A DNA stretch of 64,000 nucleotides from NCBI GenBank assembly GCA_001599815.1, contig BCIA01000008.1, positions 62,001-126,000 of the forward strand. The letters run 5' to 3'. Below the pieces are notes generated by a model, which was not told the DNA's origin, did no database searches, and was given only the letters and a program-made list of their open reading frames with translations. The stretch comes from Furcasterigmium furcatum. Its lineage: Eukaryota; Ascomycota; Sordariomycetes; Glomerellales; Plectosphaerellaceae. Positions 33,791-45,287 of this stretch are shown in pieces. Each line of letters begins with the position of its first letter. The first letter of the stretch is position 1. The translations under genes and the position numbers were made by a program.

Positions 33791-34413
33791 TGTGGGGGAA
33801 CTATTAGCGAGAGACAAGAACGGAATGCGAATGAATGTGAAAGACAGCGAGAACGGTGGTGTACAGGAACAAGAACGCAAAACTGAGAGGGAGGCGGCCG
33901 CGCGGGACTCCCGCTTCAGGAGGGCTGTGCAAAACCTCCTGACTGATATGCTACTTCCTTTTGCATTTCGCAAGAACCAACAGCCAGTCCCCCACGTAAG
34001 GGGCTTTTCCGCGATCGTCTGCGCCCGCGGACATTGTGCGTGAGAAACATATGGGCACCGCAACCAGTGATTCGCCGAGTCCTGACGGCCGGCTTGAGAC
34101 ATTCTCGAAGGCGCAATTGCGCCCCTAAACCGGCAAGTGGGCCAATACAAAAAGCTTGGCCTACCTAGGAGATTAAGCCCCAAAACGAAAAGCTTGAAAC
34201 CAACCAACACGAGATCGCCGGATCTAGCTTAGGTGTGATGCTTGAAACCAACGGACACGAGATTGCCAAATCCAGCTTAGGTGCCATGCGAGTAAGCGCC
34301 CTCCCCGTAGTATCAGAGTAATGTCTTGCCTTGTGCCCCGTTTAGGTTAGATTCGCTCGGTTAAAGGTCCCGTCTGATACTAGCTGCACTCGACTTACGA
34401 ACCACACCGTGAT
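33791..34413. other. Intergenic, contains a 48-bp tandem duplication
   Basis: No gene was recognised. The stretch holds the promoter of the type II membrane protein near 33791 and a tandem repeat at 34192-34287, described separately. Confidence 0.6.
34192..34287 (+). repeat. 48-bp tandem duplication
   Basis: Two head-to-tail 48-bp units (34192-34239 and 34240-34287) share GCTTGAAACCAAC, ACACGAGAT, GCC and AGCTTAGGTG, with a handful of substitutions between them. No coding frame. Confidence 0.85.
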
Positions 34414-34566
34414 TTATGCGGCTCTGGCGCGGTCCTGGTCCTCGGCCGTGAAGCCGGCAGCACGCACCGCGTCAAAGTGCGTGCTAGGGGGCGACGGTCT
34501 GGCTCCGGCGGTGGGGGTCGACTGCTTGGGTGATGCGGTTGCAGGGGTTGCTGGGGCTGTGTACAT
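34414..34566 (-). pseudogene. Possible C-terminal fragment of an unidentified protein
   Basis: The minus strand from ATG 34566 to TAA 34414 gives 50 codons: a Pro/Ala/Thr-rich stretch followed by HFDAVRAAGFTAEDQDRARAA. The composition is that of a linker plus a compact conserved tail. The frame is closed by a stop about 35 bp upstream of the ATG. It may be a last exon whose gene has been lost, or chance. Family not recognised. Confidence 0.3.
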
Positions 34567-34932
34567 GATGCCAAATGGGCTGTTGGCTGTTGGCGGGCCT
34601 CAGAACTTTATCTGGATTGTGATGCTTGGCGTGCTGGAAAAAGCACGATGAGAGGCTGACTGTTATTTGTTGGCTTGGAGCGGGTCCCAGTGCTTTTGCG
34701 TTGGTGGTTACTACCTTACTTGTTCGTCCCGTCCCTGTCGACGCTGAGCAGCGAGGCCTGGACGGCTCCAGACCGGACCAGAGCACCCGGACCTCTTTGC
34801 TCGCGGGAGCGGCCTCCTTGCCCGGGCAGTCAGGGCAGAGGCCGAACCTTTGCACAACCGTCAACAGCACCATCGACAGCCAGTCTTGCTTCATCCAGGG
34901 CACCGTCAACGCCCCTAGAACAATGCCACGGT
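34567..34932. other. Spacer between two gene fragments
   Basis: No recognisable coding sequence. It may include unrecognisable 5' parts of the GMC-like remnant that follows. Confidence 0.5.
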
Positions 34933-35150
34933 CCACGATGAGGACAATGACTACCGGCAGCCACTTCGTCGGCACGGCACGCATGGGTACCGAGGACGAC
35001 GCGAGCACGCATCCTGGCATGCCGACGGGAAACACGCAGGCGCCTGTGATGGTCGCTGCGCAGTACGCTGCGGAGAGGATTCTCGCTTCAAAGCAGGACG
35101 ATGTGCGCTGCCCGGAGGCCAGTAGGAGGAGAAGAACTCGGAGGCTCTAG
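34933..35150 (+). pseudogene. 3' fragment of a GMC flavoprotein (cellobiose-dehydrogenase-like)
   Basis: The plus-strand frame holds the C-terminal hallmark of FAD-dependent GMC oxidoreductases: TGSHFVGTARMGTEDDAST (the active-site His region), then HPGMPTGNTQAPVMVAAQYA and AAERIL. The segment normally between them, containing the strand of the type FGTxNLFVVDAS, is deleted. Upstream the frame has no recognisable flavin domain. It is therefore a truncated and internally deleted remnant, not a working enzyme. The exact GMC subfamily cannot be settled from so short a piece. Confidence 0.75.
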
Positions 35151-35257
35151 TGCATGGACCTTGCTAATCTTCTCTCCAAATGCCCGAAGGCAGGGGATGT
35201 TCCAGATCTTCTAGCAACAAAAGTCGTCTCGGAAACTCACCTCGACGCCAGGCTACG

Positions 35258-38200
35258 CTATGCACCCTCTTCCAACGCCTCCTTCAACTCCGCGCCCTCT
35301 CCGCTGTGATACACCATGTCATAAAACGTGCCCTTCGTCCGATACAGCTCCTTCGGGCTGCCAGCCTCAAGAACGGCCCCTCCGCCCATGACAACCACCC
35401 TGTCGTAGTCGATGATGGTCCTGAGGCGGTGCGCGATCGTCACCAGCGTCCTGTCGCCGCCGGCCTCGTCCATCTCCTGGCGGAGCGCCACTTGGATCCC
35501 CTTGTCCGTTTCATAGTCCATGCTGGCCGTCGCCTCGTCGAGGAGCATCAGCTTGCTCTTGCGGACGAGAGCACGGCAGAGCGACAGCACCTGGCGCTGG
35601 CCGTGGGAGAAATTCTCGCCCTTGGGGGTGACCTGGGTGCTGAGAGAAAGACCTCCGCTGGCCGAGTGCGCCCCGTTGCCGTTGCCGTTGACGTGGGCAG
35701 GGGCCTGCCCGTTCGCCTGATGCTGAAAGGAAGCAATATCCTGGCAAGAGACGATGGCTTTCTGCAAGCTGTCATCTGAGATCTTGCCGGTCGGGTCCAG
35801 ATTGGACCCGACAGTGCCGTTGAAGAGGACCGCCTCTTGGGGGATGATGGTCAGCCCTTCGCGGAGTCGCCGGCGCGGGACGTTTGTGATATCCACGCCG
35901 TCGTAGAGAATCTGGCCCGACACGATGTGCGTAAAACGCAACAGCGACAGGATAAGCTATAGACTAAGTAAGTCTCTGTGTGCAGAAGTAGAGCAAAGGA
36001 TCCTACCGTTGATTTCCCCGACCCCGTCCGCCCGATGATGGCAACTCGCTCCCCGGCATTGAAGACCAGGCTGACGTCGGTCAGGATGTCAGGTCCGTCG
36101 GGATCGTAGCGCACGGTGACGTTGCGGAACTCGATCTTCCCCGTGGACGGCCACTGCTTCGGGATGATCTGGGTCTCGTCGTCCACATAGGCACCTTCGT
36201 CAGAGCTGCTCTGGTCGCCCTTCTCTTCCGGCTCGAGATTCGCGTACTCCGTGACGCGTACAAACTGCAGGGATTTATCAGCAGGCAACTCATTAGAGGC
36301 GCAACGGATCTTCTTACGCTCTGTAATTCGACCTCCAGGTCGTTCATGCTGCGCACCATGGCCAGAATAGTCGAGCTCAGGCCCGTCGCGTTCGTCAGCG
36401 AGAATCCAACCAGCCCGGGTGCCACGACGCCGGCTTTCGACACGGCAATAACTCCGGCGCAAAGCGCAACGAGTGCCGTGATGAAGTCCACCCGCATGGC
36501 AACCCATCGGTTACAGTTGTAGTTCGCCTCGGCGGCGCGGGACCACACGCTCAGCCTGTCGGCGAGCAGCTGGGCAAACGCCTCGGGCATGCCCTCCCTT
36601 GCGCGGATGACGGCAAGCCCGGCCAGAGTGTCCGAGAACTGCGTGAACACGGGCGACTGCGCCGAAGAGACGAGTTTCTTGACCGTCACGGCCGTTCGCG
36701 TATAGAGCTCGCCGATGAAGACGCCGACGGCACACGTAACCGCCGCTGGCACCGCGAATATGGGCAGGATCGAGCTGATGGCGCCGAGCCGGAAGAGGAT
36801 GCCCTGGGCGTTATCCAGGAACCGCTGGAGCTGCCCGCAGACCATGGAATCCAGCGCGTACATGTCCCTGGAGAAGCGGTTGATGACCCTGCCAACAGGC
36901 ACGCGCTTGTACCACGACAGGGACACGTCCATGACGGCCCGGAGAAAGTCGTTGTGCAGCCTCCGCGCCGCCTTCCACGCGCCGTTCTCAAAGACCAAGA
37001 TTACGCAGGCATAGCCGACGGACTCTCCTAGGGCGAACACGGAGTATATGCCGAGGTAGTAGGCGATATTGACAGCTTCTTCCTTGGAATATGCGTCAAC
37101 CCAGACGGACAGCCACAGCGAGCCACCGATCCAGGAGCAGTTCATGAGGAACATGACGAGAAGGCAGAAGAAAGCGTAGAGGGGGCTGCCGAAATATGTC
37201 ATGTACTTGAAAACTGGGCAGTGTTAGCACGCAATCTCATCAGGCAATCGAAGGTGTACTTGCATAACAGGCGGGAATTCTGGCCGCTATCATTCATCTC
37301 CTGTGCGATGAGGTCATCGCCATCTTTCAGTCCTGCTGCTTTGTTGGTGTCATCGAGCGACTCGCCCTCCGACTGCACCTCGGGCTCTTCTAGGTGTTGC
37401 TGCTCCCTCGCAGGAACGATCGGACGCCTCACGACGCCAATGTTCTGTTCAACTTTGGATGTCGCACCATCCTCGAGATGTATGCAAAGATCTGCCTGCT
37501 CCGCGACCCACGGCTGCTGCGCGACGAGAACAGTCGTTCTTCCACGGAGCATATCCGTGCAGAAACAGCGTTCCCACAGCAATGCGGACGTCTTCGCGTC
37601 GAGGGCCGAGAAAACGTCGTCAAGCAGAAGCAGCGGGGCCTTCGAGTACATTGCCCTGGCCAAAGCCACCCTTGCCTTCTGGCCGCCGGACAGCGACGAC
37701 CCGTTCTCGCCGACCACGGTCATGTCGCCCTGGGGCATGGAGTTGATGTCCAGGCAAAGGCAACACGCATCGACCACCGCCTCGTACCGGGCCAACTCAA
37801 AGGGGCTGTTGAAGACGATGTTGCTTCGAATGGTCTCGTTCTGTAACCAAGTGGTCTGTGATGCAAAGGCGACATCCTGCGGCCTGGTGATGGAGCCGCT
37901 CAGCAGCTCTGCCTCGCCGAGTATGGACAGCAGCAAGGTCGTCTTGCCGCTCCCGCTCGGGCCGGTGACAACGTTCAAGCCGCCTTGGGCAAAGTCGATG
38001 GAGATGTTGCGAAGCTCAAAGGCCGCCCGCGCGTTCCGCCGGAAGTGCGCCTGGCGGACGACCAATGGCCCCCGGGGGTACTTTTGGAGGGGTACCGTGC
38101 TATCAAAGTACTTGTCCAGTCGCCTGATGGCCACGGCGGCGGCAGTGAATCTCCTGGAGAGCGAGACGGCCTGGGTGATGTTCTTGCGAATGTTCTTGAC

Positions 38201-39952
38201 AAGGAACACGGTGGTGAAGGCAGTGGCGGCAGTGAGCTGTTCCCCCTTGACTCCAACGTAGAGCGAGAACGTGAGCAGAAGAGAGATGAATGGAATCAGC
38301 TGGATGATCTGGTTCAAGCAGACGTAGAGAACCGTGACCCGCCACAGCTGACACTGCTCGGTGTTCCGGGCCTCCTGGATTTTGGAAATGACGGCATCCT
38401 CCCATGCGAAGTACTTGATGGCTCGGATGGACGAGAGATACTCGGAAACAAGCGAGATGCGAGTGTCCTGCGCCTTTCTCACGGTGCTGGTGGCTCTCAC
38501 CATCATTTGACCGATGAACAGCGATATTGGAGACGTGAAGATGAGCACAAACCCACCGACAAGCGAGGGCCATCCCAGCATGTTGTACATTCCGACTAGA
38601 GCGGCGATCGTGCCCGTCGGAACACCGACCAATATCATGACAATGTCACGGGCACCGAATATGGCATCAACATCGGCACCCATCAGGTTGGCCAGTCGCC
38701 CGGCAGAGTTGGTTGACTGGCCGGCCCGCTTCTTGGACTTCTCCGGCTTGCTGGGAGACGAGAAGACCTCGTCGCTGAGCTCCATGGAAGACATCGCTCT
38801 GTGGTACAGCTCCTGGGTCATGGACGACTTGACCCTCACGATCAGCCTCGTCGAGGTGAAGACGTACTGCTGAAACACGACGGACCGAGACAGCGGGCCG
38901 CAAAACATGAGCATGAGCCAGACCCAGGGGCTGATGATAGCCGCCGTGGGGTTAGCGAGGTATGTTAGGAGGTTGTAGAGCGCAAACGGCGCGATGAGCT
39001 CGAAAATGTACGTAGCCATTGTGCAGCAGGCCATGATGGCAGCCTCGTTCCGAACAAGGCGGAGTGTCGTCCAGAGGGTAGATTTCCCCTTTGCTCGGGC
39101 CTCCTGGACCCTGGCCAGCAGCAGCCGGGGATTATCGTACCAGGCCAGTCTGGGAAGATCGTCAATGGTGACTTGGGTGTGGGATCCCTTCCAGATGAGA
39201 GGTGTCAGCCAGTCATAGGTGAGAAAGTAGTCAGCCCAACTACACGTCTCTTCCGGAGAGGGATCGGAGTCCAGCACGCTGGCCGGCACGGCAGCGGTAA
39301 GTGACGGGGGAACCCACTCTCTGGGCGTGATGAGGGCGACGAAGATAGACGCCGTGAGACTGGCGAGGGCGCCTCGAATCGGCACGGTAAGGCCACACTG
39401 GTTACGGGCTTCGGCGCACGGGAGTACTGTTGACATGGCGAGCAGCGCAGTGGTCACGCCGAGAGTAAAGTTGACCTGGTGCAGCGCAATGTGGCGCCAT
39501 TCCAGGTCGTTGACAAGCCTGAAGATGCCAAAGGCGAAGGCATACGCGGCACAGATTGCGTTCAGCCCGTGAGCGTGGCCCTGCGCCGCGGCCATAGACA
39601 AGAAGGCCAGAGATAGAGAGCGGGTAGCAAAGGCACAGAGTTCCCATTTCCATCGAATGCATGACGCCCTGTGCTGTGAGACGATCCTCTTGGGGTACCG
39701 GCGGTGCAGCAGCCGGAAGGACGTCCAGAGGAGCGAGATCATAATCGTCAGGGCCTGGGGATATCCAGACTCGGCCAGGCTAGAGGCGCCGTACATCCAC
39801 GATAGGCGGTGGTCGACATGGCTAGGAGGCAAGTAAGCGACTGCATCTGGCTGGCTGGATGACAAGACGGACCTCGAATATGGCCGGAGACGCTGAACCT
39901 CGGTAGTGAAGGACAAGAGCGCTCTTTCGAGCGAGGCATCAATCAGCCCCAT
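35258..39952 (-). CDS. ABCC-type (MRP) full ABC transporter
   Basis: Exons 39952-37264, 37213-36318, 36264-36007 and 35956-35258; 1513 aa. Layout: N-terminal membrane domain (TMD0-like), TMD1, NBD1, TMD2, NBD2. NBD1 (about 640-830) has Walker A GPSGSGKTT, signature SLSGGQKAR and Walker B LLLLDDVFSALD, with Asp instead of the catalytic Glu. Its H-loop reads VLVAQQ, lacking the usual His. NBD2 (about 1225-1480) has GRTGSGKST (its exon border follows directly), FSHGQRQV, LMLLDEATASMD and VTIAHRL, so one canonical and one degenerate ATP site are expected, as is common in ABCC. The first intron (37214-37263) fits only as a GC-AG intron with donor GCAAGT. Such proteins export conjugates, toxins or metabolites; the substrate is not readable. 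Confidence 0.94.
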
Positions 39953-40748
39953 TCTGCTGCGCTATGTGTGTGGGAGGCCAGGTCGCAAGGCATCCATTGA
40001 TGACCACGCTTGTGATGATGAATTGAAGGGCAAAGGAGTGTCAATTCCATTGAAGTTGGGAGGTTTCGCGGGTCGTTCGTTGATGGATCGAGGCCGTTCC
40101 AAATGCAAGGTCCCATCCCCTGTTGCCTAGCAAGCGAACCTTGACGTAGCGTATGCGGGCGGGTGGGGCGGCCGGGAGTGTTCCGGCAGCCGTGGGCGCT
40201 GGAGCTCCCGCTCGGGTGCCCCTTCCATCTGTCGGATCACGCATTGGGCCTGGGGTCACTCAGTGGACTCGGGTGCATCCCGTCCGCTCTTCTCCTCGAT
40301 CCGAGTTGTCAAGTTCAGTGAAGTATTGCAAATAGAGCGTTGTGGCTACCTTGCGGTTTAGTTTCTGTCGTAGACCAGACTGCCGACCCTTCGAACGCCG
40401 GCGCACAGCCAAGCCAGGACCTGGACCGCCGGTCGATGCCCAACCCTTCGGTGGACTGCATCAGGGCTCCCTGGCCTATCCCACGACAGCCTCATCTCAC
40501 CGACTGGGCCGCCGTCCCTCACCGTCCGACTTGCGGTGTGTCGCGCCTCTCGGTCTGCGTCCGATCGCGCTCCTCGGGTTCGTGTTGTCGGCTAGAGTCG
40601 CAGATCGTCGGATGCGATATCGCAGCTCTCATTCACCAGGCCAGCGAGTCGGCTTCTTCGATGTCGGCAGTCCAACGAAGAGCCGGCCGATGGTGGACGC
40701 TCCAGATTCACCGCCGCGGACGGTGAGGCGCGCGGTCGTCGGCGCGTC
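39953..40748. other. Intergenic, no gene seen
   Basis: About 800 bp between the ABC transporter start and the holo-ACP synthase stop, both minus. It contains the transporter promoter. Short plus-strand frames have no recognisable motifs. Confidence 0.6.
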
Positions 40749-41379
40749 TCAATTGTCATCTCCTCCTTGACCGAATCTCGGATCAACCCCCAGACAGACA
40801 GCCGTCGAATAGTCCCCGTCGTGACTGATCGAGACCTGGGCCATCTGCCCGTCGTCGCCCCCAACGATCGCCACGGGCGGCCCACTCCCGTTTGCTGCCG
40901 CCGCCGCATCGTCCACCCGCCGCCGCTGCCTCGCGATGACCACGTCCTGGAATCCCAATTCCCAAGTCGAATGCGCCTTGAACACCGCCTCCTTGGCCGC
41001 GAACCTGCGCGCAGGATACAGTCAGCTGGTTTCCGTCCCATACCAATTCCAGTCGCCGAGCGCGTGATGGACACCACCTCCATCAATCCCAAATACAAAC
41101 ACAAACTCACCTCCCCGCCATAAACTGCGCCTTCTTCCACAGCTCCGGCTCCGTCCTCTTCAGCGCCTCCCAGGCCGCCCCCCGTATGCTGTCCTCGCTC
41201 AGAGACGCCGCGCGAACTTCGCCCTTGCGCATCACGGCGCTCATCGCCCTCTCCCCTGGCGTCAGGATTCGGTCCACAAACCGCGGCCCCCGTGCCGAGG
41301 CGAGGACGCGGAAGATGCGCGAGATCTGGCAGATGTCGGTTCCCACCGTCATCGGAATCGGGAACGGTTTCGGCGCCAT
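40749..41379 (-). CDS. Holo-[acyl-carrier-protein] synthase (AcpS/PPT2-like 4'-phosphopantetheinyl transferase)
   Basis: Exons 41379-41111 and 41004-40749 (106-bp intron); 174 aa, the usual size of AcpS-type transferases. The first motif is VGTDICQISRI, with the Mg2+-binding Asp. The second, FMAGRFAAKEAVFKAHS, is created by the splice and holds the conserved Lys-Glu pair. The third region is QVSISHDGDYSTAVCL. The enzyme transfers phosphopantetheine from CoA to a serine of acyl carrier protein; in fungi this small class usually serves mitochondrial fatty-acid synthesis. An in-frame upstream ATG at 41559 would add 60 mainly Ser/Arg residues with very few acids, resembling a mitochondrial presequence. 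I keep the shorter start because it matches family length, but the longer one is possible. Confidence 0.9.
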
Positions 41380-41891
41380 CGGGGCATTGTCGATGCTGTG
41401 CTCGGAACGTGATGAAGTGAGCTGCGCATGTGAGCGCGTCGTGGATGTTTTAGCGTACAATTGCCAGCGGTGGGCCGATCTCGGTGAAGCCCGGTGAAGC
41501 CCCGAGCTCGTGGACGATAAGATAAAGCTCGGCCTGAAAAGCACCGAGCTCCCCATCAATACGTCATTTCCCGAGGGACAAGACAGCGCACGTAGAAACG
41601 TTGAAGTCCAATTACCAGATAACTATCAGGTCCCGTACTAAGGGAAACTTGTCACAAGCGCAAAGAATCATCCCAATCATGCGCTATGTGAAGCAACATA
41701 AGCAAGTGCAGTCACCTCCCCGGTGTAGAAGCATGCTTCCCCAGCTCCATGTCCGTGAATACCATTCTTAAAGTTTGGCTGCGTGGTCATTCCATCAATC
41801 TCCACGACGAGCCGAAGGCACCTTGGTTCATGCCGAGCGACGAGTTGCGGCAGCGAATAACGGCCGAACTTCTCGTCCCATACATCCGGGC
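41380..41891. other. Intergenic, no gene seen
   Basis: About 510 bp between two minus-strand genes. It holds the holo-ACP synthase promoter or its alternative 5' coding extension (to 41559), and the 3' UTR of the DUF1774 gene. Confidence 0.55.
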
Positions 41892-42872
41892 TTAGTTGTC
41901 CGCGAGAAGAGGGGCCCGCTCCTGGTCGGCAGGGGCGGCGCGCCTCGGCCAGCTGTACTCTCGTCCGGTCCACGCGGGGACGGCAATGGCGACGGTAGAG
42001 ACGAACAGCACGGCCATGATAGTGAAGGCGAAGATCCATTGGAAGGCAACGATCTGGCGGTGGAACTGCGCAACGCCAATGGCGGCGGCGAGGACGCTGA
42101 GGGAGAAGCCCATGGTGTAGTCCTTGTAGATGACGATGTAGAAGCCGCCAAAGACGAGGAGGGACCAGATGAAGATGTTGCCGAAAATGCGGGCGACGAG
42201 CGAGTGGGGATGGGGCACCATGATGGCGCCATTCCAGTAGATGGCAACGAAGGTCCACGCCAGAGGGGCGGACACGACGGGCCAGTGGATGAAGCGCGGG
42301 TACGTGTTGTGGCGGAAGTAGAGCGAGATGAGGTTGAACAGATTGATGATAAGGATGAGCTCGGCCCAGGCGAAGTACGAGCGGACGAAGAGCATCACAA
42401 AGGCGAAGTGCAGCAGGTTGTTGAAGATGAAGTGGCCACCGACGCTGGCAGCGGCATGGACGGTGTCGGTGTTCTTGGAGAAGAGGTGGGCGATGTAACC
42501 GAATTGGAGAATGAAAAGAACGACCCTGCTCCGTGTCAGCGCGGTTGCAACTCATCGAGAGGGGTAAGACGTACCAGTAAATGTTGGTGATGACCGAGTT
42601 CAGGGTGAAGGCTGTCGGGTACAGGTAGTTCTGGTCCCAGATGTTCTTGCGGATCCTGAACCCATCATGAGGGGCGTGGAGGACATAGTAGACCGAGACG
42701 ACGACGGAGAGAAGCCAGCTGAGGGTGGTGAGGACCTTGTAGGTGGTGATGGACACCTTTGTGTGGGATTCCCTCTTGGCGAAGGGGTTGACTGTCTGGC
42801 GTGTCAGCGAGAATGTCTGCGAGTGGTCGCCGGGAGACACGAGAGATACTCACAGTCGTGAATGCGGTCCAT
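41892..42872 (-). CDS. DUF1774-family multi-pass membrane protein
   Basis: Exons 42872-42854, 42791-42575 and 42525-41892; 289 aa. The first exon is only 19 bp: ATG 42872 encodes MDRIHD and splices with donor GTGAGT to give FNPFAKRESHTKVSITTYKV, the expected opening of this fungal family. Further on are LTTLSWLLSVVVSVYYV, TAFTLNSVITNIYW joined to VVLFILQFGYIAHLFSK, and MLFVRSYFAWAELILIINLF; about eight hydrophobic segments in total. The tail RAAPADQERAPLLADN has a dileucine-type signal that could direct it to endosomes or vacuole. Function of the family is unknown. The open frame beginning at 42840 starts at GTG, so it was not used as the start. Confidence 0.8.
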
Positions 42873-44294
42873 AGCGGCGGTGATGATTCCCGAGGGGTTC
42901 TGTTGACGGTGTATTCGGCAGAGGATTCGACGGCAGGCAGTCGAGATGACAGGAAGCTCTGGTCGACTGAGAGAGGGGGCGGGCAGATTGGTTTTAAACG
43001 GGACAGGCTCCGGCTGATGTGTACGGGTGGCGGCGTGGATGAGGGGTCCGGTCTAGCGTGTAGGTGTAGCCTTGGTCATAGGCACCGGGATGCGGACTGG
43101 AGGAAGAGTATCGTCGATGTTTGGGTCGGTAAAGGCGGAGGAGCAGCGTGAACTCTCCGACGACCTGAGCCAAGGAAGGCCGGGGTCACGTCACAGCGAG
43201 AGGCGGCAGGTGGGGGAAGCTTGTATTGTGGCGGCTTGGATCGGGATCGTCCATCGAGCATCGGTTCTAGACGCGGCCGCGTAGGTATCCGGGGAGGAAT
43301 GGGAGGAAATACTCCTGGAAATATGGGTACCTGGTCCTCCGACGCTTCACTGCCCGGGTACTTGCCTGCTTGCTGGCCTCCTCCCAGGAACTCTGTACTT
43401 TCTTAGGTAGAAAATGCCTCGAGCGCAGCCCACTGCAGGTCCTCATAAGAGCTCCTACCCGCCTGTAGTCGCCCATTCTCGTGAAACATCCATGGATGGT
43501 TCGTGTTGGATATTCCAGGAAGGTACCTACTTCCCCCGCAAAACCAACCAGCAGCCAACCCGCAGAAGTCGGGTCATGCTGCAGAAACGGCAGGTACCCA
43601 GCTCGGCCAGAGCCAATACCATCACCGGCCGGCCAGCTGGAGTGCGTCACTCGCCCTACCTTCAAACACCCAAAAGGTCAGGTGCAGGTTTCCATCACGC
43701 AACAACACGCAATCGAGGAAGGGCCGTCCCACCCTCCCAGCAATTGATGTCGCAGGCAGCGCTGCTCATTGGCGGAAGCTACCCCGCTTTTGACACCCAG
43801 AGCGTCTCCTTCCACCGACGTCACAGAGACTTCGGACGCGGACAAGTCTCCAGCTTTGAGCAGGTATCAGCAACTAGCAACCCCAAATGACCGTCAGCGC
43901 GCATCATCACCGCAGTGTATGCTCCGGCGGGAGGAGCGAGCAACTACGACTGGCTCATTCATCCGCCCGACTCCTCGGGCAGCGCAATGCCAACACGCCC
44001 TCGGGCTACCGTAGCACATCACTGTGCTGAACGCCGACAAGGCTCACTCGACGGGCGCCCAATGCTCAACATGACAGTTATCGTTTCATTCAACACCGTT
44101 TTGAAGCTCTACTCACGCCCGGATATGTCTATGCTGCCCCGGATTGACCTGCGCCAGCCATGCAACCCCCAACCAGACCCATGGTTGCCAAATCCACCGA
44201 ACACCCCCTGAATGAGAATCAAAATCTTCGACGACCGAGGTCATCAACGTATGAATGAGAGCGCCTAAAGTTCAAGGACTGACTCTGCTCATCG
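42873..44294. other. Intergenic, no gene seen
   Basis: About 1.4 kb upstream of the DUF1774 gene. Several overlapping plus-strand frames at 43.4-44.2 kb were inspected; none has recognisable motifs or coherent splice partners. Confidence 0.55.
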
Positions 44295-44603
44295 TCATGA
44301 GTTAGCGAAAGGCCTGATGAGCCGGGCCGCTCTGGTGTCTCTCACCTCGAGTTGTTCCAGGTTGTTGCCGTGCTTGGCGGCAAGCTTGTCCTGGAGGATC
44401 GCCCAATTGGCCATGGCTTGTTCCTCGGAACGGCTCCCTGGTCTCCCTGTCGAGCCGCCGGCGAGTTCGATCATCCATTTGGGGCCGCGGACGCCGCTTG
44501 CCGCGCATCGACATTCGGCGTTCGAAGTCGTGCTCGAGGTGGTTGAAGTGTCCGACTCGTAGTCGTCGGTGGAAGATTCGTACATGGCCAAGGATGAACG
44601 CAT
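44295..44603 (-). CDS. Hypothetical small protein
   Basis: An open frame of 102 codons from ATG 44603 to the stop at 44295. An acidic Ser/Thr-rich N-terminus (SSTDDYESDTSTTSSTTS) is followed by SGVRGPKWMIELAGG and a helical, charged C-terminus (EEQAMANWAILQDKLAAKHG, NLEQLEVRDTRAARLI). This division into a disordered head and a structured tail, without low-grade antisense composition, makes it more credible than neighbouring frames. There is no overlap with another gene. Family and function are unknown; a chance frame cannot be ruled out. Confidence 0.45.
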   Translation of the reverse strand: MRSSLAMYESSTDDYESDTSTTSSTTSNAECRCAASGVRGPKWMIELAGGSTGRPGSRSEEQAMANWAILQDKLAAKHGNNLEQLEVRDTRAARLIRPFANS

Positions 44604-45287
44604 ATCGATTGCTGGCCACGTGCTTTTCCGGTGCAAGTGACCGAGGTTCGACGCTCAACGTCGAAACTCCAGTTTGGACTTTGGCGTCTTCGCGTCTTCT
44701 TATATGATTCCGCGCCATCGCCGGATCGCCCCTTGCAGGACCTCGTTGCCTCACCAAGCCGCGTCAATTATTGTAATTTTGTATGGACAGTTCCAAGTGA
44801 CCCGGCCGCTGTTTGGAATTTCCAAAGTCGCGCCCAGCTGCCAAGCCACAGGCTTCTCTGCGGCCGCAGCCGTATAACCAATTCCAACGGCCCTCTGGAG
44901 CGGCCTCCGACCGTCACCTTTCTACACTTTCTCGACGAATCTCTCTCCCGAGCGTTGCCCGGACGGTCGCTCGCATCATGCACCCGGCAAAAGGGAGGGT
45001 CGCTGCCCAATGTACGGGCGAGCCCGTCCAGCCGAAATCCCACTCCGCGCTCACATGCTCCGGTGCCATTGGCAGCCGAACAAGGCAACCAGGTGAGGCG
45101 GACGACCACCCATCCAAGACGGCCGAACCGTACTGGCACAGCGAAAACAGAGCCGCCCATCAGGCTGTGGCTTGCACTTTTCTTTCTAGTTAAACTATTA
45201 GACCCGTCGCGTCGTCCCACAGTAGTATGGGGCCGTTTCTCTCCTCCACGCTTCTCCCAAACCCCTGGGCTTCCGTGGACAATCACC
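44604..45287. other. Divergent intergenic region before the Clr5 gene
   Basis: About 680 bp, likely promoter and 5' UTR of the Clr5-domain gene. No conserved coding segment was recognised. Confidence 0.55.

Noticed and set aside
42792..42840. Start of the DUF1774 protein at 42840
   Set aside because: The codon there is GTG, and the segment behaves as intron between a strong GTGAGT donor and a CAG acceptor.
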